Below are positions 1 through 7,325 of a stretch of 34,635 nt of DNA, piece after piece. The position numbers and the translations under genes are program-made. The notes below the pieces were generated by a model. That model was not told the origin of the DNA and did no database searches. It saw only the letters and a program-made list of their open reading frames with translations. Every line of letters starts with the position of its first letter. The first letter of the stretch is position 1. Location: assembly GCA_027487585.1 (NCBI GenBank), contig JAIYDH010000340.1, positions 1-34,635 of the forward strand, written 5' to 3'. This stretch comes from Rubrivivax sp. GTDB lineage: Bacteria; Pseudomonadota; Gammaproteobacteria; Burkholderiales; Burkholderiaceae_C.

Positions 1-59
1 GCGCGCTTGAGGCGGTTGAGCAGGTCGGTTCGGCTTTCCACATCGGTGAGCACGGACAT
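1..59 (-). CDS. CsoR/FrmR-type repressor, N-terminal fragment (runs off window)
   Basis: Only the first 19 codons lie in the window, starting at an ATG at 59. A clear GGAGG stands 8 bases upstream of that ATG. The visible peptide ends in DLLNRLKRA, which matches the first helix of the CsoR/FrmR (DUF156) family of small all-helical repressors; these sense Cu(I), formaldehyde or persulfide through Cys/His residues. Those ligand residues fall outside the window, so the inducer is unknown. The gene is the last visible member of the minus-strand efflux operon and is a natural candidate to act at the operator-like site at 4827-4842. The family call rests on about nine residues plus context. Confidence 0.55.
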   Translation of the reverse strand, partial: MSVLTDVESRTDLLNRLKR

Positions 60-161
60 CGGGCAAGCCTCCACGGCTTTGGCTGTCGAAAGCGGCATTG
101 TCACTGTCCTTGCCATGCCTTGGAGCCGGCCGTGGGTGGAGAGCCATAGGGGGCGAGCGCC

Positions 162-404
162 TCAGCCGCGGCTGGCGGCCGGTGCATCGCGCACCGCCGA
201 TTGGGCCGGCACGCCCATCTTGCCCAGCACCCAGCCCAGCGGGCAGACGTTGGTAAAGCCGAACTGCAGCAGGTTCGCTCCCACGAAGGCCGTGAAGGCC
301 AGAAACCACGGGCTGACGAACAGCGGGCTGGCCTGGATGCCGAGCGCCAGGCTGATGAGGATGAAGCTGCCGGCGAAGATGCGGATCAGGCGGTCGATGG
401 TCAT
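162..404 (-). CDS. DUF2892-family small inner-membrane protein
   Basis: This 80-residue protein starts at an ATG at 404. It has two hydrophobic segments (about residues 8-24 and 30-50), followed by a CPLGW motif near residue 54 and a short polar tail. That is the layout of DUF2892 (YgaP transmembrane-type) proteins, which are often found beside rhodaneses, CsoR-like repressors and efflux genes and are linked to sulfur or metal handling. The start lies 11 bases after the RND permease stop, so it is probably co-transcribed. The exact function is unknown. Confidence 0.75.
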   Translation of the reverse strand: MTIDRLIRIFAGSFILISLALGIQASPLFVSPWFLAFTAFVGANLLQFGFTNVCPLGWVLGKMGVPAQSAVRDAPAASRG

Positions 405-415
405 GTAAGGCTCCT

Positions 416-3400
416 TCAAGCGGTGAGTGGGGTGGTGGAAGCGGGTTGCAGGGCTTCGAAACGGCGGCGGTTGAACACCACGTGCAGCACCGGGATGACG
501 ATCAGTGTGAGCAGCGTGCTCACGCCGATGCCGAACAGCAGCGAGATCGCCAGGCCGTTGAAGATGGGGTCGGTGAGGATGAAGACCGCGCCCGTCATCG
601 CCGCCAGCGCGGTGAGTGCGATGGGCTGCGCGCGCACGGCGGCGGCGTTGACCACGGCCTCGCGCCAGGGCTTGCCCTCGGCGACCTGCAGCTCGATGAA
701 GTCGACGAGCAGGATCGAGTTGCGCACGATGATGCCGGCCAGCGCGATCATGCCGATCATGCTGGTGGCGGTGAAGTGGGCCCCCAGCAGCGCGTGGCCC
801 GGCATCACGCCCACCAGCGTGAGTGGGATCGGCGCCATGATGACCAGCGGCGCCACGTAGCTGCGGAACTGCGCCACCACGAGGATGTAGATCAGGATCA
901 GGCCCACGCCATAGGCCGCGCCCATGTCGCGGAAGGTCTCGTAGGTGATCTGCGATTCGCCATCCCACTTCACGGCGTAGGCCTCGTAGGGGTTCTTCGG
1001 CGCCGAGATCCAGTACTCGCCCAGCGTGCCCGTGCCGGGCAACGCCGCGGCCTGCAGCTGGTTGCGGATGCCGAACAGGCCGTACAGCGGCGAGTCGGGC
1101 GTCTGGCCGCCGGCGCCGACATCGGCCATCACGTAGCTCACGCCGAGCCCGTTCTTGGTGAAGAGCGGCTTGTCGATGACGCCGCGCTCCACGCGCACCA
1201 GCTCCGACAGCGGCACCAGCTGGCCAGATGCCGTGCGCATCGGCAGCGCCAGTAGCGCGTCGAGCCCGGCCTGCGCCTCGCGCGGCAGCTGCAGCCGCAC
1301 CGGCACGGCGTGCTGGCTGGCGCCGTCGTGCAGGTGCGTGGCGTCCAGGCCCGAGAGCGCGCCGGCCACCGTCTCGGCGATCGCGCTGGCGCTGACGCCC
1401 AGCGTGTCGGCGCGCTGGCGGTTGATGCGCAGCACGGCGCGCGGCGCGTCGGCGGCCAGGGTGCTGTCGATGCCGGTGATGTCGGGCGTGGCGTGGAAGG
1501 CCGCTTCCAGGCGTGCGGCCAGCTGCTGGCGGCCGGCTTCGTCGGGGCCGTAGACCTCGGCGACGATGGGGCTCAGCACTGGCGGGCCGGGCGGCACCTC
1601 CACCAGCTTCATCTTCGCGCCGTGGCGCAGCGCGATCTTCTCGAGCTCGGGCCGCAGGCGCTGGGCGAGGTCGTGGCTCTGGCCCTGGCGCTGGCTCTTG
1701 TGCACGAGCTTGACCTGAAGCTCGCCCTGGTGCGGATCGCCGCGCAGGAAGTACTGGCGCACCAGGCCGTTGAAGGTGATGGGGCTGGCGGTGCCGGCAT
1801 AACCCTGCAGGTGAAGCACCTCGGGCTGCTTCGTGAGGTAGCTGCCCAGCTCGTGCATCGCCGCGGCGGTGTCTTCCACGGCGGTGCCGGCGGGCATGTC
1901 GATCACCAGTGCGAACTCGCTCTTGTTGTCGAAGGGCAGCATCTTCAGCACGACCCACTGCACTGCCGCCAGGCCCATCGACAGCGCCATCGCCGCCAGG
2001 ATGCCGGCCAGCAGCAGCCAGCGCTTCCGGGCGCTGTCGAGCAGCGGCGTCAGCACGCGGGTGAAGAAGCGCTGCAGCCAGCCGGCGAGGCGGCTTTCGC
2101 CATGGCCGGCGGCCCCCTGGCCCGCGGCCTCGGCGCCGCTCTTCATCAGCTTCAACGCCAGCCACGGCGTCACCGTGAAGGCGATCAGCAGCGAGATCGC
2201 CATGCCGAGGCTGGAGTTGATCGGGATCGGGCTCATGTACGGCCCCATCAGCCCGCTCACAAACGCCATCGGCAGCAGCGCCGCGATCACCGTGAAGGTG
2301 GCCAGGATGGTGGGGCTGCCGACTTCGTCCACCGCCGCCGGGATGATCTGCGCCAGCGGTTTGCCGGGCTCGAGCGCGCGGTGGCGGTGGATGTTCTCCA
2401 CCACCACGATGGCGTCGTCGACCAGGATGCCGATGCTGAAGATCAGCGCGAACAGGCTCACGCGGTTGAGCGTGAAGCCCCAGGCCCAGCTGGCAAACAG
2501 CGTGGCCGTGAGCGTGAGCACCACCGCCGCGCCGACGATGACGGCCTCGCGCCGGCCGAGCGCCAGGCCGACGAGCAGGATGACGCTGCCGGTGGCGAAC
2601 ACCAGCTTCGTGATCAGCTGGTTGGCCTTCTCGGCGGCGGTGGCGCCGTAGTCGCGCACCACCGTGAGCTCCACGCCCTCGGGCACGAGCGCGGGGCGCA
2701 GGCTGTCCAGGCGCGCACGCGCGGCCTCGGCCACGTCGACGGCGTTGGCGCCGGGCTTCTTGGTCAGCGTCAGCGTCACGGCCGGGTGGCCGGCGCTGGC
2801 CGACTCTGGCGCAGCGCCGCCGGGGGTGAACCACACCTGCGCCGTAGGCTGCGCCGGACCGTCTTCGACCGTGGCCACCTCGCGCAGGTAGACCGGGCGG
2901 CCCTGGTGCACGCCCACCACCAGCTGTGCCACGTCGTCGGCGCTGCGCAGCACCTCGCCGGTGTCCACGGCCAGCAGGCCGCCGCGGCTGGCGGCGTGGC
3001 CCACATCGGCCACCTGGCCCGCCGGCCGCGCGCGGTTGGCGCCGGCCAGGGCTTGCGCCAGGCCGAGCACGTCGATGCCGCGTTCGCGCAGGCGCGCCGG
3101 GTTCAGCCGCACCTGCACCGCGCGGCCGGGGCCGCCGATGGTGGCCACCTCGCGCACACCGTTCACGCGCTGCAGTTCGGGCTCGAGCGAACGCGCCACG
3201 CGCTCCAGCTCGAATGCCGAGGTCTCGGCCTTGCTCCACAGGCTGACGGCCAGCACCGGCACGTCGTCGATGCCCTTGGGCTTGACCAGCGGCGGCAGCA
3301 CGCCCAGGTTGCGCGGCAGCCAATCGGCGTTGGCGTTGATCACGTCGTAGAGCTTGACCAGCGCCTCCTGGCGCGGCACGCCCACCTTGAACTGCACCGT

Positions 3401-3703
3401 CAGCACCGCCAGGCCCGGGCGCGAGACGGAGTAGGTGTGCTCGATGCCGGCCATCTGCGACAGCACCTGCTCGGCGGGGCGCGCCACGAGCGTTTGCACG
3501 TCGGCGGCGGCGGCGCCCGGGAAGGCGATCAGCACGTTGGCCATGGTCACGTCGATTTGCGGCTCTTCTTCGCGCGGCGTGACCATCACCGCGAACACGC
3601 CGAGCAGCAGCGCCACCAGCGCCAGCAGCGGCGTGAGCGCGTGCTGCTGGAAGGTGGCGGCCAGGCGGCCCGACAGGCCGAGGGGGGCGTCTTTTGGCTT
3701 CAT
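416..3703 (-). CDS. RND-family efflux permease (AcrB-like)
   Basis: This 1095-residue inner-membrane proton antiporter is the pump subunit of a tripartite efflux system. It has the usual two-fold RND architecture: a first membrane helix at about residues 22-42, a large periplasmic loop, a membrane bundle from about 365, a second loop and a second bundle. The TM4 proton-relay motif is visible (ILVDDAIVVVENI, with Asp429, Asp430 and Glu436). It follows the adaptor gene by 29 bases and precedes the DUF2892 gene by 11. Length is slightly above the usual 1020-1050. The substrate cannot be read from sequence; the CsoR-like and DUF2892 neighbours suggest metal or reactive-sulfur stress, which is inference. 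No outer-membrane channel gene is visible. Confidence 0.93.
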   Translation of the reverse strand: MKPKDAPLGLSGRLAATFQQHALTPLLALVALLLGVFAVMVTPREEEPQIDVTMANVLIAFPGAAAADVQTLVARPAEQVLSQMAGIEHTYSVSRPGLAVLTVQFKVGVPRQEALVKLYDVINANADWLPRNLGVLPPLVKPKGIDDVPVLAVSLWSKAETSAFELERVARSLEPELQRVNGVREVATIGGPGRAVQVRLNPARLRERGIDVLGLAQALAGANRARPAGQVADVGHAASRGGLLAVDTGEVLRSADDVAQLVVGVHQGRPVYLREVATVEDGPAQPTAQVWFTPGGAAPESASAGHPAVTLTLTKKPGANAVDVAEAARARLDSLRPALVPEGVELTVVRDYGATAAEKANQLITKLVFATGSVILLVGLALGRREAVIVGAAVVLTLTATLFASWAWGFTLNRVSLFALIFSIGILVDDAIVVVENIHRHRALEPGKPLAQIIPAAVDEVGSPTILATFTVIAALLPMAFVSGLMGPYMSPIPINSSLGMAISLLIAFTVTPWLALKLMKSGAEAAGQGAAGHGESRLAGWLQRFFTRVLTPLLDSARKRWLLLAGILAAMALSMGLAAVQWVVLKMLPFDNKSEFALVIDMPAGTAVEDTAAAMHELGSYLTKQPEVLHLQGYAGTASPITFNGLVRQYFLRGDPHQGELQVKLVHKSQRQGQSHDLAQRLRPELEKIALRHGAKMKLVEVPPGPPVLSPIVAEVYGPDEAGRQQLAARLEAAFHATPDITGIDSTLAADAPRAVLRINRQRADTLGVSASAIAETVAGALSGLDATHLHDGASQHAVPVRLQLPREAQAGLDALLALPMRTASGQLVPLSELVRVERGVIDKPLFTKNGLGVSYVMADVGAGGQTPDSPLYGLFGIRNQLQAAALPGTGTLGEYWISAPKNPYEAYAVKWDGESQITYETFRDMGAAYGVGLILIYILVVAQFRSYVAPLVIMAPIPLTLVGVMPGHALLGAHFTATSMIGMIALAGIIVRNSILLVDFIELQVAEGKPWREAVVNAAAVRAQPIALTALAAMTGAVFILTDPIFNGLAISLLFGIGVSTLLTLIVIPVLHVVFNRRRFEALQPASTTPLTA

Positions 3704-3732
3704 CGCGGCGCGTCGGAATGCTGCACAAGCTC

Positions 3733-4809
3733 TCAGTTCGCCGGGCGGGCGCCGGCCAGGCCCGCCTTCACGGCGTCGGCCGCGATGCGTTCACCGGCCT
3801 TCAGGCCCGCCAGCACCGGCACCTGGCCGGCGACGGGTGCGCCAGTGCGCACGGCCTTGAGCACGAAGCGGCCTTCGGCCACGGCGTACACGGCCGTGAG
3901 CTCGCCCCGGCGCAGCAGTGCGGCGGCGGGGATGCTCATCGGCGCGCCCGTGGCCGCGGCGGCGGCGCCGACGAAGCGCACGCGCACCGGCTGGCCGGGC
4001 ATCAGCGTCTCGGCTAACGTGGCAGCCGGCGGCGCCAGATCGAGCCGCCACTCCACCGTCTGTGACATCGCATCGGCCCCCGGCAGCTCGGTGCGGCGCT
4101 GCGGCACGAGCACGCGGCCGTCCGCCAGCAGCACCTGCACCTCGCGCGCGCCGCGCGCATCGGCCGCCCGCGACAGCGGCAGCTTGACGCTGGCGCGCAG
4201 CCGGCCCGGGGCGTACAGCGTGAGCAGCGGCTTGCCGGGCGCGGCCAGCTCGCCAGCCTCGGCGTGCGTGGCGCGCACGATGCCGTCGAAGGGCGCAGTG
4301 ATGCTGCTGTGGCCCCGCGCCAGCGCCGCCTGCTGGCGGCCGGCCTGCGCCGCGGCCACGACGGCCTCGGCGGCGTCGAGCTGGGCCTGCGCGGTGTCGA
4401 GCGCGGCGGCGGCGACGAAGCCTTGCGCGCGCAGCTCGCGGGTGCGCTGGGCGTTCTGGCGCGCCTGGGCGAGTGCGGCCTGGGCCTGGGCCACGCCGGC
4501 ATCGCCTGCGGCCACGCCGGCGGCGAGCTCGCGCTCGTCGATGCGCGCCAGCACCTGGCCGGCCTTGACGCGATCACCCGCCTTCACGGCCAGCAGGCGC
4601 AGCAGGCCGCTCACCTGCGCGGCCAGCACGCTTTGCTGCTGCGGCTCGAGCGTGCCTTCGAACTCGAAGCCCGCGGAAGCCGCGCCGCTGCCCACCTGGA
4701 GCGTGGGCACGCTGGGCTGGGCCTGGACGGGCAGCGGGGCCAGCCCAGTGCTTGCGGCGGCTGAAACGGCCAGCAAAGTGGCCAGGAAGGAGCGTTGGGT
4801 GGATACCAT
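3733..4809 (-). CDS. RND efflux periplasmic adaptor (membrane-fusion protein)
   Basis: This 358-residue adaptor links an RND pump to an outer-membrane channel. It carries a Sec-type signal peptide of about 30 residues (cleavage likely after VQA), then a first lipoyl half near residues 50-90, an Ala-rich helical hairpin (about 95-160) and a second lipoyl half with the typical ITAPFDGIV motif near 172. Beta-barrel and membrane-proximal domains complete it. It is the first gene of the operon. The start at 4809 has no Shine-Dalgarno sequence, and the predicted promoter -10 lies only 8 bases upstream, so the message is probably leaderless. A 7-bp inverted repeat (GGATACC/GGTATCC, 4801-4820) spans the start codon. 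Confidence 0.92.
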   Translation of the reverse strand: MVSTQRSFLATLLAVSAAASTGLAPLPVQAQPSVPTLQVGSGAASAGFEFEGTLEPQQQSVLAAQVSGLLRLLAVKAGDRVKAGQVLARIDERELAAGVAAGDAGVAQAQAALAQARQNAQRTRELRAQGFVAAAALDTAQAQLDAAEAVVAAAQAGRQQAALARGHSSITAPFDGIVRATHAEAGELAAPGKPLLTLYAPGRLRASVKLPLSRAADARGAREVQVLLADGRVLVPQRRTELPGADAMSQTVEWRLDLAPPAATLAETLMPGQPVRVRFVGAAAAATGAPMSIPAAALLRRGELTAVYAVAEGRFVLKAVRTGAPVAGQVPVLAGLKAGERIAADAVKAGLAGARPAN

Positions 4810-4816
4810 GGCCGGT

Positions 4817-4845
4817 ATCCTACAACATACCCCTTACCGTATCAA
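4817..4845 (-). promoter_or_regulatory. Promoter of the efflux operon
   Basis: On the minus strand, TTGATA (4840-4845) and TAGGAT (4817-4822) are separated by exactly 17 bases, a good sigma70-type promoter. Transcription would begin near 4810, essentially at the adaptor start codon at 4809. The operator-like ATAC-N8-GTAT element fills the spacer, where a bound repressor would exclude RNA polymerase. Confidence 0.65.
4827..4842. promoter_or_regulatory. Candidate CsoR-type operator
   Basis: ATACCCCTTACCGTAT is an imperfect palindrome with perfect ATAC/GTAT arms and a C-tract in one half. CsoR/CstR-type operators commonly look like ATACCCC...GGGGTAT. It sits between the -35 and -10 of the efflux promoter, and the same operon encodes a CsoR-like protein start at 1-59. 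Binding is inferred. Confidence 0.45.
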
Positions 4846-4874
4846 GACCCCGGGCTGAACCGGGGCGGGCGGCG

Positions 4875-5369
4875 TCAGAAGGGGATGTCGTCGTCCATGT
4901 CGTCGAAGCCGGTGGCGGGCTTCGACGCGGCGGGCTGGCGCGGTGCCGGGGCGGCGCTGCGGGCCGGCGGGGCGCTGCGCGGGGCGGGGGCGCTGCCCAT
5001 CTCGGCGTCGCCCATGCCGCCACCGCCGCCGCCTTCGCGGCTGCCGAGCATCGTCATCTCGTTGGCGATGATCTCGGTGGTGTACTTCTCGACGCCGTCC
5101 TTGTCGGTCCACTTGCGCGTCTTCAGCCGGCCTTCGATGTAGACCGACTTGCCCTTCTTCAGGTACTCGCCGGCGATCTCGGCCAGCTTGTCGTAGAAGA
5201 CCACGCGGTGCCACTCGGTCTCTTCCTGGCGCTCGCCAGTGGTCTTGTCCTTCCAGTTGCGGCTGGTGGCGATGGTGACGTTGGCGATGGCCGAACCGCT
5301 GGGCGCGTAACGCACCTCGGGGTCGCGGCCGAGGTTGCCGATCAGGATGACTTTGTTGACGCTGGCCAT
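4875..5369 (-). CDS. ssb: Single-stranded DNA-binding protein
   Basis: This 164-residue SSB binds ssDNA during replication, repair and recombination. The N-terminal OB-fold (about residues 1-110) opens with [18 protein letters not shown]. It is followed by a Gly-rich then Pro/Ala-rich linker and the acidic tip DMDDDIPF, which recruits partner proteins. The start at 5369 is chosen because the family signature begins there and GGAG lies 7 bases upstream; the open frame reaches further upstream, but only through the transposon end. That end lies 16 bp from the start codon, so the native promoter must have been displaced. Confidence 0.97.
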   Translation of the reverse strand: MASVNKVILIGNLGRDPEVRYAPSGSAIANVTIATSRNWKDKTTGERQEETEWHRVVFYDKLAEIAGEYLKKGKSVYIEGRLKTRKWTDKDGVEKYTTEIIANEMTMLGSREGGGGGGMGDAEMGSAPAPRSAPPARSAAPAPRQPAASKPATGFDDMDDDIPF

Positions 5370-5381
5370 GGCGGGGCTCCG

Positions 5382-5386
5382 GTGGT
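5382..5386. repeat. Left copy of a candidate target-site duplication (GTGGT)
   Basis: GTGGT here matches GTGGT at 33730-33734, right after the other end. Its last T is also the first base of the left end if that end begins TGC, so the left boundary is uncertain by one base. Tn7-family insertion normally makes a 5-bp duplication. Confidence 0.5.
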
Positions 5387-5462
5387 GCTTAGAGGCAAAT
5401 TGAAATGTCCGGAGGGCAATTGCTTTGTCCGCAACGCTCACCTGGGGGCAAAGGTCTTGTCC
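5386..5462. repeat. Transposon left end with three TnsB-type binding sites
   Basis: Three related sites read GGCAAATTGAAATGTCC (5394-5410), GGGCAATTGCTTTGTCC (5414-5430) and GGGGCAAAGGTCTTGTCC (5445-5462). The first two are spaced 20 bp start to start and the third lies 31 bp further on. The same sites appear inverted at 33640-33722. The first is the closest match to the outermost right-end site (14 of 17 bases). Confidence 0.8.
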
Positions 5463-5973
5463 CGCTTCGGGTGAACTTGAGGTCAAGCGCTACGCAGCAG
5501 CCGGACTTGCTCTTGATTCCGCTAGCTTACGCCATCAGCTGAACAGGTTCTCGAAGGCACGCAGGGGTCATCCCTGACTCTGAGGGTCCCAGGATCACCG
5601 ATGTACTTCGACGGCTTGGCAGCGTTTTCCCCCATTGGCGATTCGCAGGTGTGCTCATGGTCACTGGCACAAAGCTGACCTTCACCGCCACGACCAGCAA
5701 CTCCTTGAGCATCGACAAGCCGCTGGACACCGGAAGGGTGCAACGTCACCTTCGGTTCAATGGCTGTGAACAACCGGTACCGCTTTGCGTCGCGGTCGCA
5801 GGGCGACACTCAAGCGGACATCTTGCCGGTGCGAAATCAGCGGTCCATTGCAGATCAGATTCGCACGCGTGTTCCCAGCTCCATGGTGGGGTAAGCAACC
5901 CCCGGGCTGGTGTTATGGTGCAACCGTGGCAGCGCCGCCGATTGCTGCAGGAATCGGCTCACCAACGGTCGAC
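5463..5973. other. Non-coding stretch between left end and first cargo gene
   Basis: I see no recognisable gene here. Short open frames exist on both strands (for example 5527-5730 minus and 5651-6145 plus), but none shows a family signature or a good ribosome-binding site. A TTGACC-CTCAAGTT-like stretch on the minus strand near 5474-5487 faces ssb and is a weak promoter candidate. The promoter of the left cargo should lie in the right part of this stretch, but I could not pick one with confidence. Confidence 0.4.
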
Positions 5974-7296
5974 ATGTCGAAGAAGTACAAGTGGACAAAC
6001 CCATCGGTCCTGCGATTTGCGCAGGGCGAAGATCCCGTCGCGAAGATTGAGCGCGCTTCCCGTGAGCTCGCCTTGCAGGCCATGGACGAAGGCTGGCAAG
6101 GGCCGCCGTTTGACCCACTGGCGTTGGCGCAATGGCGCGGCTTGAAGCTCGATGCCCGTGGTGACATACCTGACGCGCGACTCGTGCCGACGAGCGACGG
6201 GAAGTCCATCCTTCAGTACAACCCGCTACGTCCACGTGGTCGGCTGCGGTTTTCCATCGCGCATGAGATTGCGCATACGCTGCTTCCTGATCATGCGCAA
6301 CAGGTTCGAAACCGCGCTGTGGAGGACGCCTCTCAGGCGGACAACTGGCAGCTGGAAGTCCTATGCAACATCGGTGCCGCCGAGCTCCTGATGCCGCTTG
6401 GCAGCTTTGCGGACCTGGCTGCGGAGCCTGTGTCCATCCAGAAGGTGATGGATATCAGGAAGCAGTACGACGTTTCCGTCGAGGCCTGCATCATCCGCCT
6501 GGTTAAGCTCGCAACCACGCCGATGGCGGCTATTTGCGCGTCGATGCACAAAGACGGTCAGTACCGCATTGACTACGTCATCCCTGCTGCAGGCTGGAAG
6601 TGTCCCGTGGGCGTGGGCCAGGCCATTCCAGCAACAAGCGTGATCAATGAAGCAACGACCATCGGCTTTACGGCAACTGGCCGCGAGGTCTGGGTCGGCG
6701 ATATGGAATTGCAGGTCGAATGTGTCGCACTGGCCCCTTACCCTGGATCTGCTGACCCCCGAGTCGTCGGCATCTTGCTGGACCCCGAGCCGAGGCAAGA
6801 CCAGTTACCCACTATCCAGGAGGTCGACGGGGACGCGCTGCAACCGCGTGGCGCCGGCAAGAAGGTGCTTGCGCACGTCGTGCCAAACACCACGGTCATC
6901 TGGGGCGGCCACGGCTTCGCATCTGCCCTTAGGCGCAAGTTTCCTCAGACTTGGGAGTCGTTCATGGGCGAGACGGCGACCGCCAAACGTTGTCCGGCCT
7001 TGGGTGAGGTGTTCTTGGCGAAGGTCTCTGAGGATGTGACGGTTGCGCACATGGTCGCGCAGCAGGGCATCGGCCCATCCAAGACTCAGCGCCTTCGCTA
7101 TGCGGCGCTGGCGCAGTGTCTGCAGGCCGTCCGTGAGCACGCTCTTGGTTCGGGCGCAACAGTCCACATGCCACGCGTTGGCACAGGCCACGGCGGCGCG
7201 CAGTGGCCCGTCATTCGCGAGCTAATCTCAGAAGAATTGGTAGACAAGGGCGTGAAGACCACTGTCTACCGGCTGCCGGCGAACGCCGGGGCCTAG
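5974..7296 (+). CDS. ImmA/IrrE metallopeptidase fused to a macro domain
   Basis: This is a 440-residue, two-domain protein. The N-terminal half is an ImmA/IrrE-type zinc peptidase with HEIAH at residues 97-101 and a downstream ELLMP segment whose Glu137 is the likely third ligand; the family cleaves phage or stress repressors. The C-terminal half (about 284-436) looks like a macro domain: a GDALQP start, the WGGHGFA loop near 310-316 and the MPRVGTGHGG loop near 399-408, which bind ADP-ribose in such domains. The start at 5974 is chosen because peptidase homology begins there; upstream codons are low-complexity. It leads a plus-strand cluster with a candidate ADP-ribosyltransferase two genes on, so it may act as ADP-ribose eraser or immunity partner (inference). 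Confidence 0.8.
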   Translation: MSKKYKWTNPSVLRFAQGEDPVAKIERASRELALQAMDEGWQGPPFDPLALAQWRGLKLDARGDIPDARLVPTSDGKSILQYNPLRPRGRLRFSIAHEIAHTLLPDHAQQVRNRAVEDASQADNWQLEVLCNIGAAELLMPLGSFADLAAEPVSIQKVMDIRKQYDVSVEACIIRLVKLATTPMAAICASMHKDGQYRIDYVIPAAGWKCPVGVGQAIPATSVINEATTIGFTATGREVWVGDMELQVECVALAPYPGSADPRVVGILLDPEPRQDQLPTIQEVDGDALQPRGAGKKVLAHVVPNTTVIWGGHGFASALRRKFPQTWESFMGETATAKRCPALGEVFLAKVSEDVTVAHMVAQQGIGPSKTQRLRYAALAQCLQAVREHALGSGATVHMPRVGTGHGGAQWPVIRELISEELVDKGVKTTVYRLPANAGA

Positions 7297-7325
7297 AACG
7301 AGAAACGGGCGGTTGAAGGGACGGG

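Noticed and set aside
1310..4858. Very long plus-strand open frame opposite the efflux genes
   Set aside because: It is the antisense shadow of the RND permease and adaptor in GC-rich DNA, with His/Arg/Gln-rich low-complexity translation and no family signature.
5527..5730. Small minus-strand open frames beyond the left end
   Set aside because: They have no ribosome-binding site or recognised family, and two frames overlap equally well. I cannot support a gene.
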